Source of the DNA: Rhynchonema sp. JSB1_4
Taxonomy: Eukaryota; Nematoda; Chromadorea; Monhysterida; Xyalidae
Reading direction: 5' to 3'
Assembly (NCBI GenBank): GCA_030248065.1
Contig: JASAMV010005140.1
Coordinates: 62,001-126,000, forward strand
Length of the DNA stretch: 64,000 nt
Each line of letters opens with the position of its first letter. The stretch's first letter is position 1. The position numbers and the translations under genes are program-made. Below the pieces are notes generated by a model. The model saw only the letters and a program-made list of their open reading frames with translations. It was not told the DNA's origin and made no database searches. Below are positions 12,170 to 26,306 of this stretch, piece after piece.

Positions 12170-15100
12170 ATGGAGAAAAGGTCCGAATTTAGTAAAAGAA
12201 TGCGTTTGCTAATCTCTCACGATGGCACCATCTCGTCGGAGCATCGATCCAACAGCTCCGAATCGATCGTGTCCGGTCTGGACGTGGATGGGCTCAATCG
12301 CATGGATCATCTGGTGCTGCATTGTGAAACATCACGACGTGTTGTTTACTGTTGACAATTTTAACTGGGCCGACTGTACAAGACCTTGACAGCGAAGTAA
12401 CAAGCAGGGAGTCGAGAGTAGCCTGACAACAGTACACATGTGTACAATACCCAGCCAGACGGTGACGACCCTTTTGCAGGAATCCATCTACGGCTACGCC
12501 ATGGCCGGTATCGATCCACGACGCGACCCCGGTGGCATGAGCACACCATCAGACCGTGCCGTGTATCAGGGACTGCCGACCAGAACGAGACACAAACTAC
12601 CGGTGAGTCGGTCAAACGCAGTGACACACGAGTTGTTACATCACATGTTGGTCGACCCTGTCTGTGGAGCACACACATACCGTAACAACATCTGTTTGAA
12701 CTAATAGTGTTCAGCTGAAGTTCACATCTGCAGTACCTCATCTAAATCCAGAACTTCGCAAAACCAAAAGGGATTGCAATTCCCAAATTGTGTTTGTCGA
12801 TTCTCTTCGTGCACCACCTACAGTGATAGTAGGTACTAGACGGGACCCGTGCCTACGGCCCGGCTACAGCGCCGCGCCCGTGCCGTGCCCCCCCCCCCCC
12901 GAAGACCCGTTAGCATACCCAAAGCTACCCGTGAAAATTGATCCGTCCGCCCTTCCGAGGGAGGGGGCCACAGACAGACAGACAGACATACATATGTACA
13001 TACATACGCCTCCGACTATGTACCGGAGAATGCCAAATAAGTCCCCCTCCCACCGAATTGGGGGCTAGATTCGGAAGTGTAGGTACTTACACTTCCGAAT
13101 AAGCCCCCATCTATGGACACTTTCACGAATGCTGCATGTGGTTGCACATATGTAGTTGGGGCTAATTTGGGAAATTATTTTGTCTCGAAATCTCAAATCC
13201 GAACCGTGTCCCAAATTAAGCACTCCAGGGGACTTAATTGGGATTCTGTGGTAAGCGACTCTGTCAAACACAGGAGAGGTGTTGACGCACAAACTGGATT
13301 TGCCGCACGCTCCATTTTTGGGGTCACTCCGTTTTTGTGTGCGCGTCTTGTTTACTTTAGTCACCTTATATCCGTGATAAGCGGCGCGGGTAGGCAGTTG
13401 ATCACGCAACTTATCTGATACCCAAATGTCTTTAAATGGCATTTTAGTAACACCGAGTTTTCACAGTTTTTTTAATTCTTCACGCCGAGTTACTTTTTCA
13501 CCGCACTTAGCAGCTCTCGAACCACAGTCTCCTTTTACTGTTGAAATTTCTTGTTTCAAAATCTGTCTTTGTTTCTGTCTAGCCGCCACCAGCCCCGGGC
13601 AGTCGCACAGCAGTGGTGGTCAATCCCCCGTCAACCCCGGTGATCCCGGCAAGACCCCCTCGACCAGACCAGTTTAGCAATTCGGCCGATTTCGGGCCTT
13701 CCATCGGGGCGGACTTACACGAAATGGCACAGTTCAAACCCGGGACACAGCCCATGTATCAGAATCAACAACAACAACACATCAAATTGGACCCCGGACT
13801 CGGGCCGATGCCTCCGGAACCGCCAGATGGCACGATCAAAGGCAAAATCATTGGAAAAGGATATCCGGCAAGGTACATACTGTATGTCCATATTATGTGC
13901 TTTTAGTTACAATGAGGTTGATGGCAGTCAGGTTATTTTTGTTGCTGCATATTTTTGTTTCGTGTACATCTCAATTCATTTGAAAATCTTGATCCCTCCA
14001 TTAATAACGTGTATCTTTGCGTGTGTGAAAAACCACATCGAGCAACAACAAAAAGCAGCAACGCAGCGCACTCTCAACTTGACGAACAGTACCACTAGGG
14101 ACAATGACAGTATGGTATATACCTATGTACTTGTGCGCCCGCTACTCGCATCCTTAGATTGCAATCAAAGCAGCAATATAGTAGTTGATAGCTGTCCACT
14201 TGTATCCACCGGTTGATATCAACTTTAGTCGTCTAATCACTGGCAAGTGGTGGTGGTTTCCGATCAGCAGCCGACTTGACGAGCGTATGTTTAGATGTGG
14301 CACAGGTGCGTTCTAAGTAGGTATACAATATGTTTGGTTAGGTTACGGCACTGTAGGCAGTTGACTCGGGAACCCGAACACGCACTTCCTGGTGCACGCG
14401 TACGGTACGAACGCACTTGTACTGCACAGGAGCGCGCGCGCAGGACAGTTGGTCGGTAGTCCACTTTTCAACAAACAAACAACATCAACATCTAGCAAAC
14501 AACTCGGTACACAACGCAGCCCACACAGTACTATAAGGGACTTGCGCAACATCAGAGTACGACTTCCTACCGAACGATAGGCACGTAAGCTCACATCGGA
14601 CACTTGAGCGAATTGACGAAGAGAAATTGTCCGACCCATGTCTTGAACATGAAGCAGCACTTGATTGAGTAAAATGATAGCATAGCTGCGTTTTTTTCGA
14701 ATCTTTCGTCGTGGTAGTACATACAATACGAGAATCGTCACACGTGGATTACTGATTATTTCGCATTATATTGCAACTTTGCCAGATTAGCAGAGAGAGA
14801 CAAGTCTCGTTCGACGTAAAAGATGGGTTGATTCAGATAGCGTTATCCCCAATTACCAACATAATCAGTAACAATTAGGATGGACGCGTACAGTCTAAGT
14901 CCGAACCCAGCAGTCGTGGGTGCATATGGATACGTGCCCTCTGAGGTGGACAGCTGTGATACAGTGATCCAACCGCGAATCGGTGACAGATCGATCGCTA
15001 ACGTGGAGACGCCCGACAAGCCAACGGTACCTCATAGGACGACGAAGAAGGAGCACGATAATGCAACGTTTGTTGAGACTTACGACCAAATTGGCAGGCG

Positions 15101-18100
15101 AATAGTATTCCGATTACAATTCGTTTTCTTGGCCTGAAATCGAATTCACGCACGAGCTAATAATAGGGACATACACGTTAGGTGTGCATGTTGAGCCCAA
15201 CGCATGCTGCGCATGTGTATTGTGCGTGCAGGCAAATACAGTACTATGATTCCGACCACTGAATTTAGTGTCATTTCGCGTGACGTCTGTCATCGAACCA
15301 AACCAATATCTTGCAGCACCATGTCGGACAGCCGTGGCTGGGACGTGTTCCGTCTGCTGCCGCCGCCAGCCGACAGTCGCAAACGCGGTTTCTGGATGCA
15401 ACTGGCGCTGCAACTGCTCAAACTCGGCACCATCATCGTCGTGACACTGCTGGTGCTCGTCAGTGCGTTTGTCGCCAAAACATCTTTTCTGTTGATGACC
15501 AGTGCGATCGGATGGGGTGGACGAAACACCACCATTTGTCGGAATCCGACCATTGCTGGTGGGTTGGTGGGGGTAGTTCGGTTGTGCAATTGCATTTGTA
15601 CTGATGATGTTCTGGTGCACCGCTCAGTGACACCATGCGTTCCACATCTGACGAAATTCCGATCAAATTTCAGCAGCCAAGAACACCACCGTTGGTCTCG
15701 AGCATCGTCACGTGGTGAAATGGATCTGGAGCGTCTACATCGCCATCTGTGTGCCGGAGATATTTTGTTTCTGCAAATGCATGTACCGAGTGATATTCAG
15801 AAACGTCAAGAAACCGACGTTGGCGCAGTTTCTGACAGTGAGTTTCAAACCGATAATATGGCGTCAATAATGAAAAAAACGTCTAAAGATTATTTCTGAT
15901 CAATATCTAGGTGTTTGTGATCGAATCCCTGCACTCAATCGGAGTCGGTCTGTTTGTGTTCCGTCTACTGCCAAACCTTGACGCGGTCACTGGTGCAATG
16001 TTGACAAGCTGTCTGAGTTTCGTGCCTGCGCTACTGACGTTGCTGTCCAGGAAGCCTGAAAAGGTTGGACGGCAAACTGCATTTCAAAGAGTTATTTATA
16101 AAATTACAACATGCACCAAAATAAATATTCTCAGGTGACTATGGTGCTGGTCATATTCGACATTTTGAGCATCGGCGCGCAATCGTCCGGTTTCTGGGCC
16201 TGGCCAATGTTCTTCCCAGAACTGGCCAAGGAGGCACTGGCCGTGCCAATCGCATTGACATTGATTTCAATGGGTTGGGATTACTCCTAACTTTTCTTCA
16301 ACTATTCCCGACCTATGGTATTTTATTCCAACAGTCTAATCGTTCAGGTTGGTGGCAGAACTTTGTCCATCAGCATTCGGTGTTCCCGTTCATTCGCGCA
16401 CTGGCCCGTCTGGCAGTGACGTTGAGCCAGAAACGATCCAAAACGTACATATTCGTGGCACCGTGGAAATGCATCGTGTACCTGTTGGCGCTGTTCGTGT
16501 TCTCGTCCAGTCGCATCACCATACAACAACTGATGGAACCGGACCCGTTTGGTGCAAAACCAATTACTGTCTACGCGTGGGGCGTGAATCAATGGAATGT
16601 GCAGGTGCGTCCGCGGCAATTTAAAAAAATCTGTGCCGGAATGCAACTGTTCAAACTTTCCAGTCGCACGGCGACCCGTCACTATTTGAGCCGATCACCA
16701 ATCCGCCTGACTGGGGTGCGCCCACTACAGCAAGACCCGGCGACAGGGGTGGGGGCGGAAGACGTGCCGAACGACTGCAGGGCGGTGCTGCACCGAACGA
16801 CTGGCCGCCGCGTATGCCGGACCCAATAACGCACGGACCGAAACACACCGCTGCCACACACCCACCGTGGATGACGGCTGCACCTGGCACAAATCGTTAG
16901 TGATGTCATTGAAATTGATGGGGTGATGTTTCATTGCTGTGGGAGGCTATGATTTCTGCATCATCTCAACCGGTTTCAGCGGAAGACCTGTTCGAAGTTG
17001 ACCGCCGCGAATTCCTGAACGACGCTTCAAACACAGCCTCAAGTAAACTGCGAATGAAGCGCGAAGTCGTGGGTTACGGGAGAGGATACGTGGTGCAAGA
17101 GTTCTACACATCACCGTACGATTCGCTGTGGCTGCTGATGTTGCACCTACTCTCCGTACTGTTGTGCTATGAATGCAGCAAATTTGCGTGCAAGGTAGGT
17201 ATACAGTACAATATATACCACTAAGCCTGAGCCTTGAGCATTGAAATCTGCAATCTTCACACAACTGAACACAGCAATCTATTTGAGGTGATGATCCAAC
17301 GTCTCAGTTTCTCACTGCCCGTATCTCTCATGGTTCCCATCACAATTGTGTCGCTGATCAAATTCTGTGGTGCCAGAGCAGATGATGCGTGTTTCTTCTC
17401 AGGTAAAGATGGTTCTGCTTCAGTCCTATACTTGGAAGCGATGCTAAATTTTTCATATCAGACTTACGTTCCATTCTTCTACATTCAGGCGCCGGCATGC
17501 CGTTTGAACTATTCTGGCGCTGCTACCCGGCCTCGTCCAACATGTACAGTTTCATCGGATCGGCACAGGCATGGATTTGGTTCACGTGGTTTCTGTCGCA
17601 ATGCTGGATCACGATTCATCTGTGGAAACCGTGTGCGGAACGACTGGCGAGCAGCGATCGGTACTTTCTTCGAAAAATATTTGTTAGACCGCTGGAATGC
17701 AAGATAAAAACGAACTTTTTATTCCAAACAGATTATTTGTGGTGCCGTGGTTCAACGCAGCGTTCATCGACCAATCACTGGCGTTGAATCGACGACGCGA
17801 TGACAAAGCCGTGGTCAGGACAGAGGTAGAGTACTGAACACTTTTAGAACAACGATACAGTATACCACAGAAAGTCCAATTTCAGGACATCGATCTTGAG
17901 GACGAAGGTCTGTACGAGACAATTCCAGGAATGGGCAACAAAACACCAGCACCCAGCATTTACTCGTCTTCGACGGTGGACAGAAGCCAACACGATCTGA
18001 TAAGGTGCTGACACATTCAAGGTTTTTGAACAATCAATAAGTGAAACAACCGAATTGCAGAGGGCGAGCAACCGACCATATCACCAAAATTTACGCGTGT

Positions 18101-21100
18101 GCGACCATGTGGCACGAAAGCCCCAAGGAGATGACCTGTATGCTCAAATCGATCTTCAGGTTTGTTTTCGAGAATCATGCTGTACCGAACCACACACGAG
18201 CTAAGGGGACGTTATTTCAGATTGGACGAAGAACAGTGTGCGCGACGCAATGCCCAGAAGTATCTGAAGATCGTCGACCCTGATTACTATGAGTTCGAGG
18301 CACACATTTTCTTCGACGATGCTTTCGATTTGAACGACTATGGCGAACCGATACTGAACAAATTCGTCAAACAATTGTTGGAGAAGGTGGATGCTGCAGC
18401 AAGGTTGGCAGTGCATGATTGTCTCACGATCTGACGACATCAGCATACTGGCTCTTGTTGTAAAATTAAACTGAAGTGGACTTTTTCAGCGCTGTGCACC
18501 AAACACAGATGCGTCTGAAGCCACCAAAGAAGTACGGCATGCCCTACGGTGGCCGACTGGTGTACGTTCTGCCTGGACACAACAGATTGACCATACATTT
18601 GAAGGACAAGGCGCGAATCAGACATAGAAAGCGATGGAGTCAGGTAGTACAAGATACAGTGAAGTATGTATTGTATACTTGGATACCGAGCCGAAACAAA
18701 ATATTTCGTTTAGGTGATGTACCTGTACTATCTGTTGGGCTACCGTATCATGCAACACGTGGAGAATGAGAAGAGGAAAGAAATAATCACTGAGAACACG
18801 TTCATACTGACTTTGGACGGCGATGTCGATTTCAAACCAAGCTGTGTGCATCTGTTGGTGGATCTGATGAAGAAGAACAGAAAACTTGGTGCTGCCTGTG
18901 GCAGGATACATCCTCGTGGCAGTGGTTGGTTTGGGTTCTACTTATCATCTTAATGGTCCTTGGCGCACCGTGCCGAACATTTCCAAGTCAAAAGCACGTT
19001 ACTCAAACTGATGTTTCACAGGTCTGATGGTGTGGTACCAGAAGTTCGAGTACGCAATCGGTCATTGGTTCCAAAAAGCAACCGAGCACATGATCGGCTG
19101 CGTGCTGTGCGCTCCTGGATGTTTCTCGTTGTTTCGCAGTGCTGCGCTCATGGACGATAACGTGGCTCGACGATATGCCGGAAAGGTTATTGCCTTTGTG
19201 AACCACCCTGAAAACGACAAACCTGCTTGGAGTTAAATGACCTAATTTGCAGTCCGAAAACCCGAAAGACTACATCCAGTACGACCAAGGCGAGGACCGA
19301 TGGCTGTGCACTCTGTTGCTGCAACGCGGATATCGAGTGGAATACTGTGCCGCATCCGATGCACTCACATTTGCACCTGAAGGTTACGAAAACAGAAGAC
19401 AGTCCTTTTGACTGGAATAAGTTGAACACGATTGCAATGCAGGTTTCAACGAATTCTTCAACCAACGTCGTCGCTGGATTCCATCGACTTTGGCAAACGT
19501 AATTGATTTGATCAGCGATTATCGAAGTGTGATTCACGTAAATGACAATATATCCATCTGGTGAGCACAGTGAAGACATGATCAGCCGGTCAAATTGAAA
19601 AAGAATGTTTATAATCTCAGGTACATTGTCTACCAATTTGTCATGTTGATATCCGCCATTCTGGGTCCGGGCACTATTTTTCTCATGACAGTCGGCGCGA
19701 TATCCATCAGTTTCGACTTGAACACGTACTTGTCGTTGATCGCGTGCGCGTCGCCTGTCATCATATTCGCCATCATTTGCTTCACGTGTTCGTCTGAGAA
19801 GCAGGTACGGCATTTTAGCTGCTTTAGTGGCCGAAATGATCATGTGAAGAACTATCCAACGCTTTATTTTCAGCTGGCCGCAGCTCAAATCATCGGTGCA
19901 CTGTTCACTCTGTTGATGACGGCTGTGATTGTCGGCACGGCGTTGCAGATAAAAAAGGACGGCATCTATTCGCCACACGCTATCTTCTTATTCGCGGTCA
20001 TTGGAAGGTACACGAGTTACTGCACTTTAAATCGGTTGAAGGTGGCCATGAAATTATGCTGATGTTGCAGTTTTTTGGTCGCCGCTGCGCTGCATCCGCT
20101 TGAGTCCGGCTGCGTGGTGCCGATGTTGCTCTACTTTATCGCCATCCCGTGCATGTACATGATTCTGCCTATCTACTCAATCTGCAATCTCAACATCGTT
20201 TCGTGGGGCACAAGAGAGAATATAAAGATTGACAACAACGAGCTGTTCACTACGAAGCCACGGAATCGTCGCGGTCGAGGCGCAGGAAATTCATGGGATG
20301 TGCATGAGCACGGGGACGAATTGGGAGAGGTGAGGGCAATTACAGAAGCAGTAGCAGTATGGCAACACACCATGCAAGCAGTAGTTACAATCAAATGCAG
20401 CTCGATGGCGTGTACTCTGTTGGTTGTGGCAGTGCGTGTCGAATGCTGTGCTGTCTGACCCCATCAGCTATCGGCCAATCGCCACAAATGGAACGGATCA
20501 CATATCAGATGACAGAAATCGATCGCAAACTGGAGCGATTGGACCGACGGTAGTGATTCATCAGAATTAATCATTCCACAACTGAAAATGAATACAATTA
20601 CATAGCTGTCATTGCTTGCAGTTGGCTCGGTCGTAACAACTCGATGCATCGAACCGGTTCGTGGCATCAGGACGAACGGGCATTGTTGGTGGAGGAGGAT
20701 GACCACGAAAGCGAACATGACCACATGGACATGAAGGTAACATTTATAATCATAACGTTCCATGCGCATCATTCACTTCTTCACATTCCTTGTTTTTAAA
20801 CGAACAGGATGCATCTGGTCGACGCACGATCGTATCCGAAGCCTGGTTGGATGACCGATTGCTGCGTCATGCCGAACGCGACTACATTGATTCGGAAGAG
20901 GAAGGCTTCTGGCGTGATATGATCGACAAGTATTTGGCGCCATTGCGATTGAGCTCGAATGACGCCGAACGCATTCGTACCGGATTGAAGGAGCTAAGAA
21001 ACAAGGTGAAGAGATGGGCAAAAATTGTTCTTTAAATTTTGTTCAACAAACAAATTCAATTAATTTTCAGGTGGCATTCGTGTTCTTCATGATGAACGCG

Positions 21101-22420
21101 CTTTTCATATTGATCGTCTTCCTACTGCAACTGAAGAAGGACTGTCTTCACATCGAATGGCCGTTGGGACCGAAAGTCAATCGCTCATTCGTTCCCTGCG
21201 ACTCAATGTTCACTGAAGAAACCTGGGAGGTGTGCGGCAACTTAGCGCTTAAAACAAGGCACGATGAATTGGAATAATATACTGAACTAAACTCCAGGTT
21301 ACTGGATTGCAACTGGAACCGATCGGTTTGGTGTTCCTGATTTTCTTCATGAGCATTTTGGTTGTGCAGTTCTGTGCCATGGTGCTGCATCGATTGGGCA
21401 CGTTGGCGCACATCATTGCGTCGACAGAGCTGTTTTGCTTCAGAAAGGTGAGGATTACAGCACGATACGTGTGACACTAAACAAATACTTAAAGGACAAC
21501 AAAGGATGAAATTGTGTCGCAGGGTCGCGAACGAATCACCGAAGAGGAACTTGTCGTAGCAAATGCGGTTGAGATAGCACGGGAACTGCAGGCGATAAAA
21601 GGAGTGGATGAGAACGAGGTGTGTGCTGGCACATTTTTTCACAGTTTTTTTTTCCAAAGTTTAGAACATTATTTTTTTAGGAAGAGCAAGTTGATGAGCA
21701 CGAGCAGACGATCAGTCGTCGTCGCGTAGTCCAGAATCTCGAATCGTCGCGTCGTCAGGCCGGTCGACATCGTACCGAAACTTTGGACGCGGCTTTCCGC
21801 AAACGATTCTTCGCGCTGAACAGTGAATCGGTGCCGCAAACACCGGTGTTGGGACAAGTGGGTCGATTGACGATGAACAAGACCACCGTCAAGGCTCTCG
21901 AACATCGACGAAACTCGATATTCGGTACATTGGACAAGGAGACGGCCAATGGACTGAGACAGAGTGAACAGGAGGACGAGGACGGACTGCCGGTGAGATA
22001 GTCCTAAGCGAAAAGTTCATTTCAGGCTGTCCAATTTATATTTTCGCCTATCAGATGCAACCCGACCTTGGTCCGGAGCCGCGCGGTCCGGCACAACGTC
22101 GACTCGAACGTCTGTTCCATCAACCACCGATTCGTGGCGAGGCGACCACCGACGAACAGACGGACGCCGACGGTCATCTGGGTGATACGGCGGTCAGCTC
22201 GGAGGAGGACGATCTGCGCATCCCACATCCGGGCACACATCGACCCGCTATTCGAAAATTGATTGCTCAAACGGCGGATGGCGTGACCAAAAGTGCACAA
22301 TCACCGGCAGGTCAAGGGGAACGACGTCCACTAGCTGTGCGAGGTGGCAGCGACAGTCCGCCCACACCTGACGGACAACCAACGGGCCAACAGGGACAAT
22401 TTGCGAGATCGAGATTTTGA
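12170..22420 (+). CDS. chs: chitin synthase (nematode class, family 2 glycosyltransferase)
   Basis: This is chitin synthase, which polymerises UDP-GlcNAc into chitin and extrudes it across the plasma membrane. In nematodes it serves egg shell or pharynx. About 32 exons chain in phase; the first four are 12170-12313, 12480-12602, 13583-13872 and 15317-15558. Layout: a Pro-rich cytosolic N-terminus, WDVFRLLPPP, many membrane spans, KIYACATMWHE, PYGGRLVYVLPG, KARIRHRKRWSQ, the catalytic strand LTLDGDVDF, GRIHPRGSG, ATEHMIGCVLCAPGCFSLFR, YDQGEDRWLCTLLL (19278 on), the product-binding QRRRW (19463-19477), then WGTREN, a variable loop, SEEEGFWRDMI, KELRNKVAFVFF and a long hydrophilic tail ending at TGA 22418-22420. 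My rough exon sum is about 1,900 residues, longer than usual, owing to both termini. Upstream exons 1-3 are less certain than the rest. TGATGTTTCA motifs lie at 12325, 16924 and 19009, the last forming part of an acceptor. Confidence 0.95.
14881..15137 (+). CDS. possible alternative 5' exon of chitin synthase
   Basis: An 85-codon open frame starts at an ATG at 14881, inside the third chitin synthase intron and about 180 nt upstream of the first conserved exon. Its composition is protein-like (Asp/Pro/Val-rich start MDAYSLSPNPAVVGAYG). Nematode chs genes can use alternative first exons. I found no donor that leaves the two nucleotides needed to join the exon at 15317, so the link is not supported by phase. 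It may be chance. Confidence 0.25.
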
Positions 22421-22707
22421 TAATTATAGAAAGTTTATGCTTTTATGACGTTTATTGATATTTTCTGGTGTACTATGGGTCGGTTGCGGATAATGTTTTT
22501 ATTTACTTGGAAGATTATTCAAACGAATATTTTACACTATTTTTGTTACCGTTTAGCTACATACATCGCCCTTGTGTTATACGTTATGTGTTACTCATAT
22601 AACTCACCTAAAATTCATATTAGCGTAAATTGATACTTCGGTTCCGTCTGTGCTACTGATTACTTCATCATGTTGATCTAATAGTGATAAGGATACTATT
22701 GCATAAC

Positions 22708-22713
22708 AATAAA
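22708..22713 (+). terminator. polyadenylation signal AATAAA downstream of chitin synthase
   Basis: AATAAA lies about 290 nt after the chitin synthase stop codon, in AT-rich sequence with no other gene nearby on this strand. It is the plausible cleavage/polyadenylation signal. Confidence 0.45.
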
Positions 22714-22898
22714 CGCATAGTTTATCATATGTAACACAATAATGTAGCTACATAAATCGATACACGTGTTGTTTTATTTTTATTATTTTGCAATTATATT
22801 ATAGGGCCACATTTTAAAATAAAATTTACATAACGGTTGTGACTGGACGTGTGCAACAGAATTAACAAAAGCATACGACAAATTCAAGTTCGACAAAA

Positions 22899-25172
22899 AT
22901 GATTTTTCGGCATGCATATCGATTGATCTATCGTCAATCGTGGGTATCACGACGATGCCACGGTTCACACAGTAATGGTGAATGTGGCTCAAATGCAGAG
23001 AGTTTTATTCGAGGTTTATGTTTTATGATTTTCAGATGTTTCAAACTATATTATTGGATTTATATGAGGGTGAGCCTTGAGTTCACGTGCAGCGCGTATG
23101 ACGCGCGGTAGGATAAGTTTCGACCCGAAGTCCAAGACCGCGGCTGCCTGTCTAACATTAGTTAGAGGGACAGCCAGGAGGGACCAGCCCTAAAAACCTG
23201 ATGGTAGTGACGGTACAGTTTCAGAGTGAAACTAAATAGTTTGGGTGAAACCTCACGTGTCACAAATGCAAACATTGCAGTATGATCAGGACAGGTTTCA
23301 CTGTTTGCAGCTGGGGCACGCGGCGGTCGGAATGAGTATGCCTTTGAAATGTCCAATTCAACTGTGCGATTCGGATTGGGCGCGACTGCAGAGGTCAGTT
23401 TTGTGTTCCGTCGTCCTGCAGGGCAACCATTTGCAGCAAGGTGTTTGTTTGCTACAATGCCACATTTTTTGGTCAGGTGGGTGAAGATCTGCAAATCTAC
23501 GGCGCCCGTCGCACGTTGGTGCTGACCGATCGCAACGTGGCCAACACCGTTGCTTTTACATCTGTTGCCGATTCACTACGAGCACACGAGCTCGACTTCG
23601 ATGTCTATGATGGTGTGAGGGTGGAACCGACAGATGTCAGCGTCAGGGTGAGTGCTGTGGCTATGGTCTGATTAGGGGCGACGCAAGCTGACGATGCGTC
23701 ACATACAACGTTGCTTTGTTTCACCTTCCCAACATACTATTCTTGGAAATACCGCAGAACAGGAAGAATGCGTTTCCAGGATGCCATCAACACAGCAACT
23801 ATTGGTCCACATAAGTATGACGCATTCGTGGCCGTTGGTGGCGGATCGACAATCGACACAGCCAAATGTGTGGCGCTCATGGCTGCTAATAAGGATGTAC
23901 GTATACGTCGCTCTGTGTTGTTACACACGATTTACACAAATACCGCATGCATTATGCGAATTAACGACTTTGCCACACAGAGCGATCTTTACGAGTACGC
24001 CAGTGCCCCGCTTGGCCGTGAGGGTCATCCGAAGCACCAAATGCTGCCGTTGATTGCAGTACCCACAACGGCAGGCACGGGCAGTGAAACTACATGTACA
24101 GCCATATTCACACATCAGGAGAAACGCGTGAAGTCGGGCATTAGACATCGGTGTGTGAATTCCGAATTTGTGCCATAAGAACCTCCTTGTCAAATGTTCT
24201 CAGCTCTTCAGCTATTTGAAGCCTCACCTTGCTATCATCGACCCCCTGAACGTGATGTCAATGCCTCGTCACGTGGCCATATACAGTGGGTTCGACGTGT
24301 TGTGCCACGCACTCGAATCGTACACGGCGAAATCGTTCAGTGGTAGACTTGCGTCAAATGGGCCAAAGCGAAGACCGGTGCGTGACTGTATAACTTTGTG
24401 CCACTGCATGGACAGCGAATCTCGCGCGACTCGACGTAAATGATGCGAAAAAACCAATTTAATAATATTGACTTATAATACACCCGCATCACATAATGCA
24501 GGTCTACCAAGGTTCAAACCCGATCAGCGACGTATGGTGTGAACAGGCGATCTCAATTTCGTCCCGACATTTCGTGCGTAGCGTCGATGATCCGGAAGAT
24601 TTGACTGCACGTGCCAACATGATGTTGGCTGCCTGCTACGCGGGCGTTGGGTTCGGTAATGCGGGCACGCATTTGCCCCACGGCTTGTCCTATCCACTCT
24701 CAGGACAGGTCAGGCAGTACACGAGTCCTGATTACAATAACGGTTGGTCTGTTTGCTCATTATGCCGACATATTTCTGTTTGTAATGATACCTAATGTCG
24801 TCTGTTCCAGATAAGCACGGCCTAATCCCTCACGGTCTGTCAGTGGTGCTCACAGCGCCTGCCGTGTTCGAGTTCACAGGAGCAGGAACACCCGAACGCC
24901 ATCTGCGAGCTGCCGAGTTGCTGGGAGCCGGTGACGTTTCACGACACGCTTTGGCCGACGCCGGTGTGGTGGTGAGCGATCTGATGCGACAGCTGATGTC
25001 AACGCTAAAAGTGCCAAACGGACTAAAAGCAGTGGAATTTGAAGGTGCCAGTGACATGAAACATCTGGCGACAATTGCTGCAATGCAACAGGGATCGATG
25101 AGTCTGAGTCCGGTGACACCGACCGTGGAGGACTTAGAAATGATTTATTCGAAATCACAAACTGTGTTTTAG
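22899..25172 (+). CDS. adhfe1: hydroxyacid-oxoacid transhydrogenase, mitochondrial
   Basis: This is an iron-containing alcohol dehydrogenase family enzyme of the ADHFE1/HOT type (C. elegans hphd-1 class). It couples oxidation of 4-hydroxybutyrate or 3-hydroxypropionate-type substrates to reduction of 2-oxoglutarate to D-2-hydroxyglutarate in mitochondria. Eight exons join with exact phase: 22899-23013, 23311-23393, 23477-23647, 23780-23896, 23981-24150, 24212-24377, 24502-24742 and 24811-25172. Exon 1 is an Arg-rich, amphipathic mitochondrial targeting sequence ([19 protein letters not shown]). Then come [32 protein letters not shown], the nucleotide-binding [59 protein letters not shown] with metal-ligand His, [27 protein letters not shown] and [13 protein letters not shown]. 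Full length, no breaks. Confidence 0.97.
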
Positions 25173-26306
25173 TTGTGTTGGATTTGTTATAGAATCAATT
25201 CGTTGCCTCACAAACAACCAAAACTCCCCAACACACAACACCAACCAACACACACCCCCCACCCCTACACAAGAAAGAAATTTGCCTAGCGCATGATGTA
25301 CTGTACGTTGTGTGTGTGACGCATGGCATGCCTGGTTGGCTGGATGCCTTAGAACTGTTTTTCATGCGCGAGAAAGTTAATTAACGGTTTCTTTGATTGG
25401 GAAAGTTGCAATTCGCATACAAAAAGTCCATGTCTTGGTCTATTATCGGTCTCAGGCATAGAATTCGGCAAGAGCACCATATCGACTTTCTCGGATAACC
25501 TCGTATGCCACATAAACATTTTTGGCGTCAGGTAACGTTCGGACCAAAGGAGAAGAACGTTTTTGCAGAAATGTCAACTGTATCTTGCCCGAAGTCGCGC
25601 GTGCGGGCATGCAGCGGAGCAAAAATTTGCCATCGGCGACCACAGTACATTACATTGTGTGCAAATTTTGGCTTCTCAAGTTACGTTTTGTAAAAAAGAA
25701 GGCACTTTGAAATTTTGGAAAAGCGCATTAACTCAAACTCCCCTCAAATCAAATAAACAAATATCAAACATCGTCATTACTACCGTGCTATAGCTCCGGT
25801 TCCGATAACTAATGGTATTTTGAATTTTTTACATTGCTTTGTTTGTTTTCTAAACGCGTTTACCCTCTACCTGTTCTAACACCATGATGGGTATAGTAGA
25901 TAAAGCAGCAGCCAAAGCTTTGTTTAAGCTTCTTCCACCTAATCCAGGAATTGTTCATGCACCCGAATGGCACTTTCAGACAAAGCACAACGCAAGACTA
26001 CCAGAATCAATAAGACTTGTGTAGCTAATGTATACCTGTGTATGTAAGGTACATATGTATGTATACCTGAACGGGTACCCTGTAGCACACGTGAATCACG
26101 GTCAAGTTGGCCACCAACATACCTCATGTGCATAATGACATTACGAGTGTTCGGGTGCCCCCAGTGGAAAACCAGCCATGCATAAAGTTACGCAATATGT
26201 ACAATGTGTCATTGGGTAAAACCCGTTCGCATGCTACAGTACATTTCCCGGAAAGAGATAGCTGCACTAGTGCCACGCGGGCTGCGATTAATTTGCGTGC
26301 AGGACT
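25173..26306. other. intergenic, no gene recognised
   Basis: Short open frames only. It contains an ACACACCCCCCACCCC-type low-complexity stretch near 25245-25265 and CATA/TATG runs near 26040-26060. Confidence 0.5.

Noticed and set aside
12881..13010. C-run and GACA/CATA microsatellites with a hairpin at about 13061-13106
   Set aside because: Simple low-complexity sequence inside a chitin synthase intron; noted but no function inferred.
15204..15899. 231-codon open frame on the plus strand
   Set aside because: It reads through chitin synthase exons and introns in the wrong frame; the conserved residues are in another frame.
20343..20400. Tiny intron or frame change in chitin synthase near the AGCAGT repeats
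   Set aside because: A normal 72-nt intron from the GTGAGG donor at 20329 to the AATGCAG acceptor at 20400 restores the frame.
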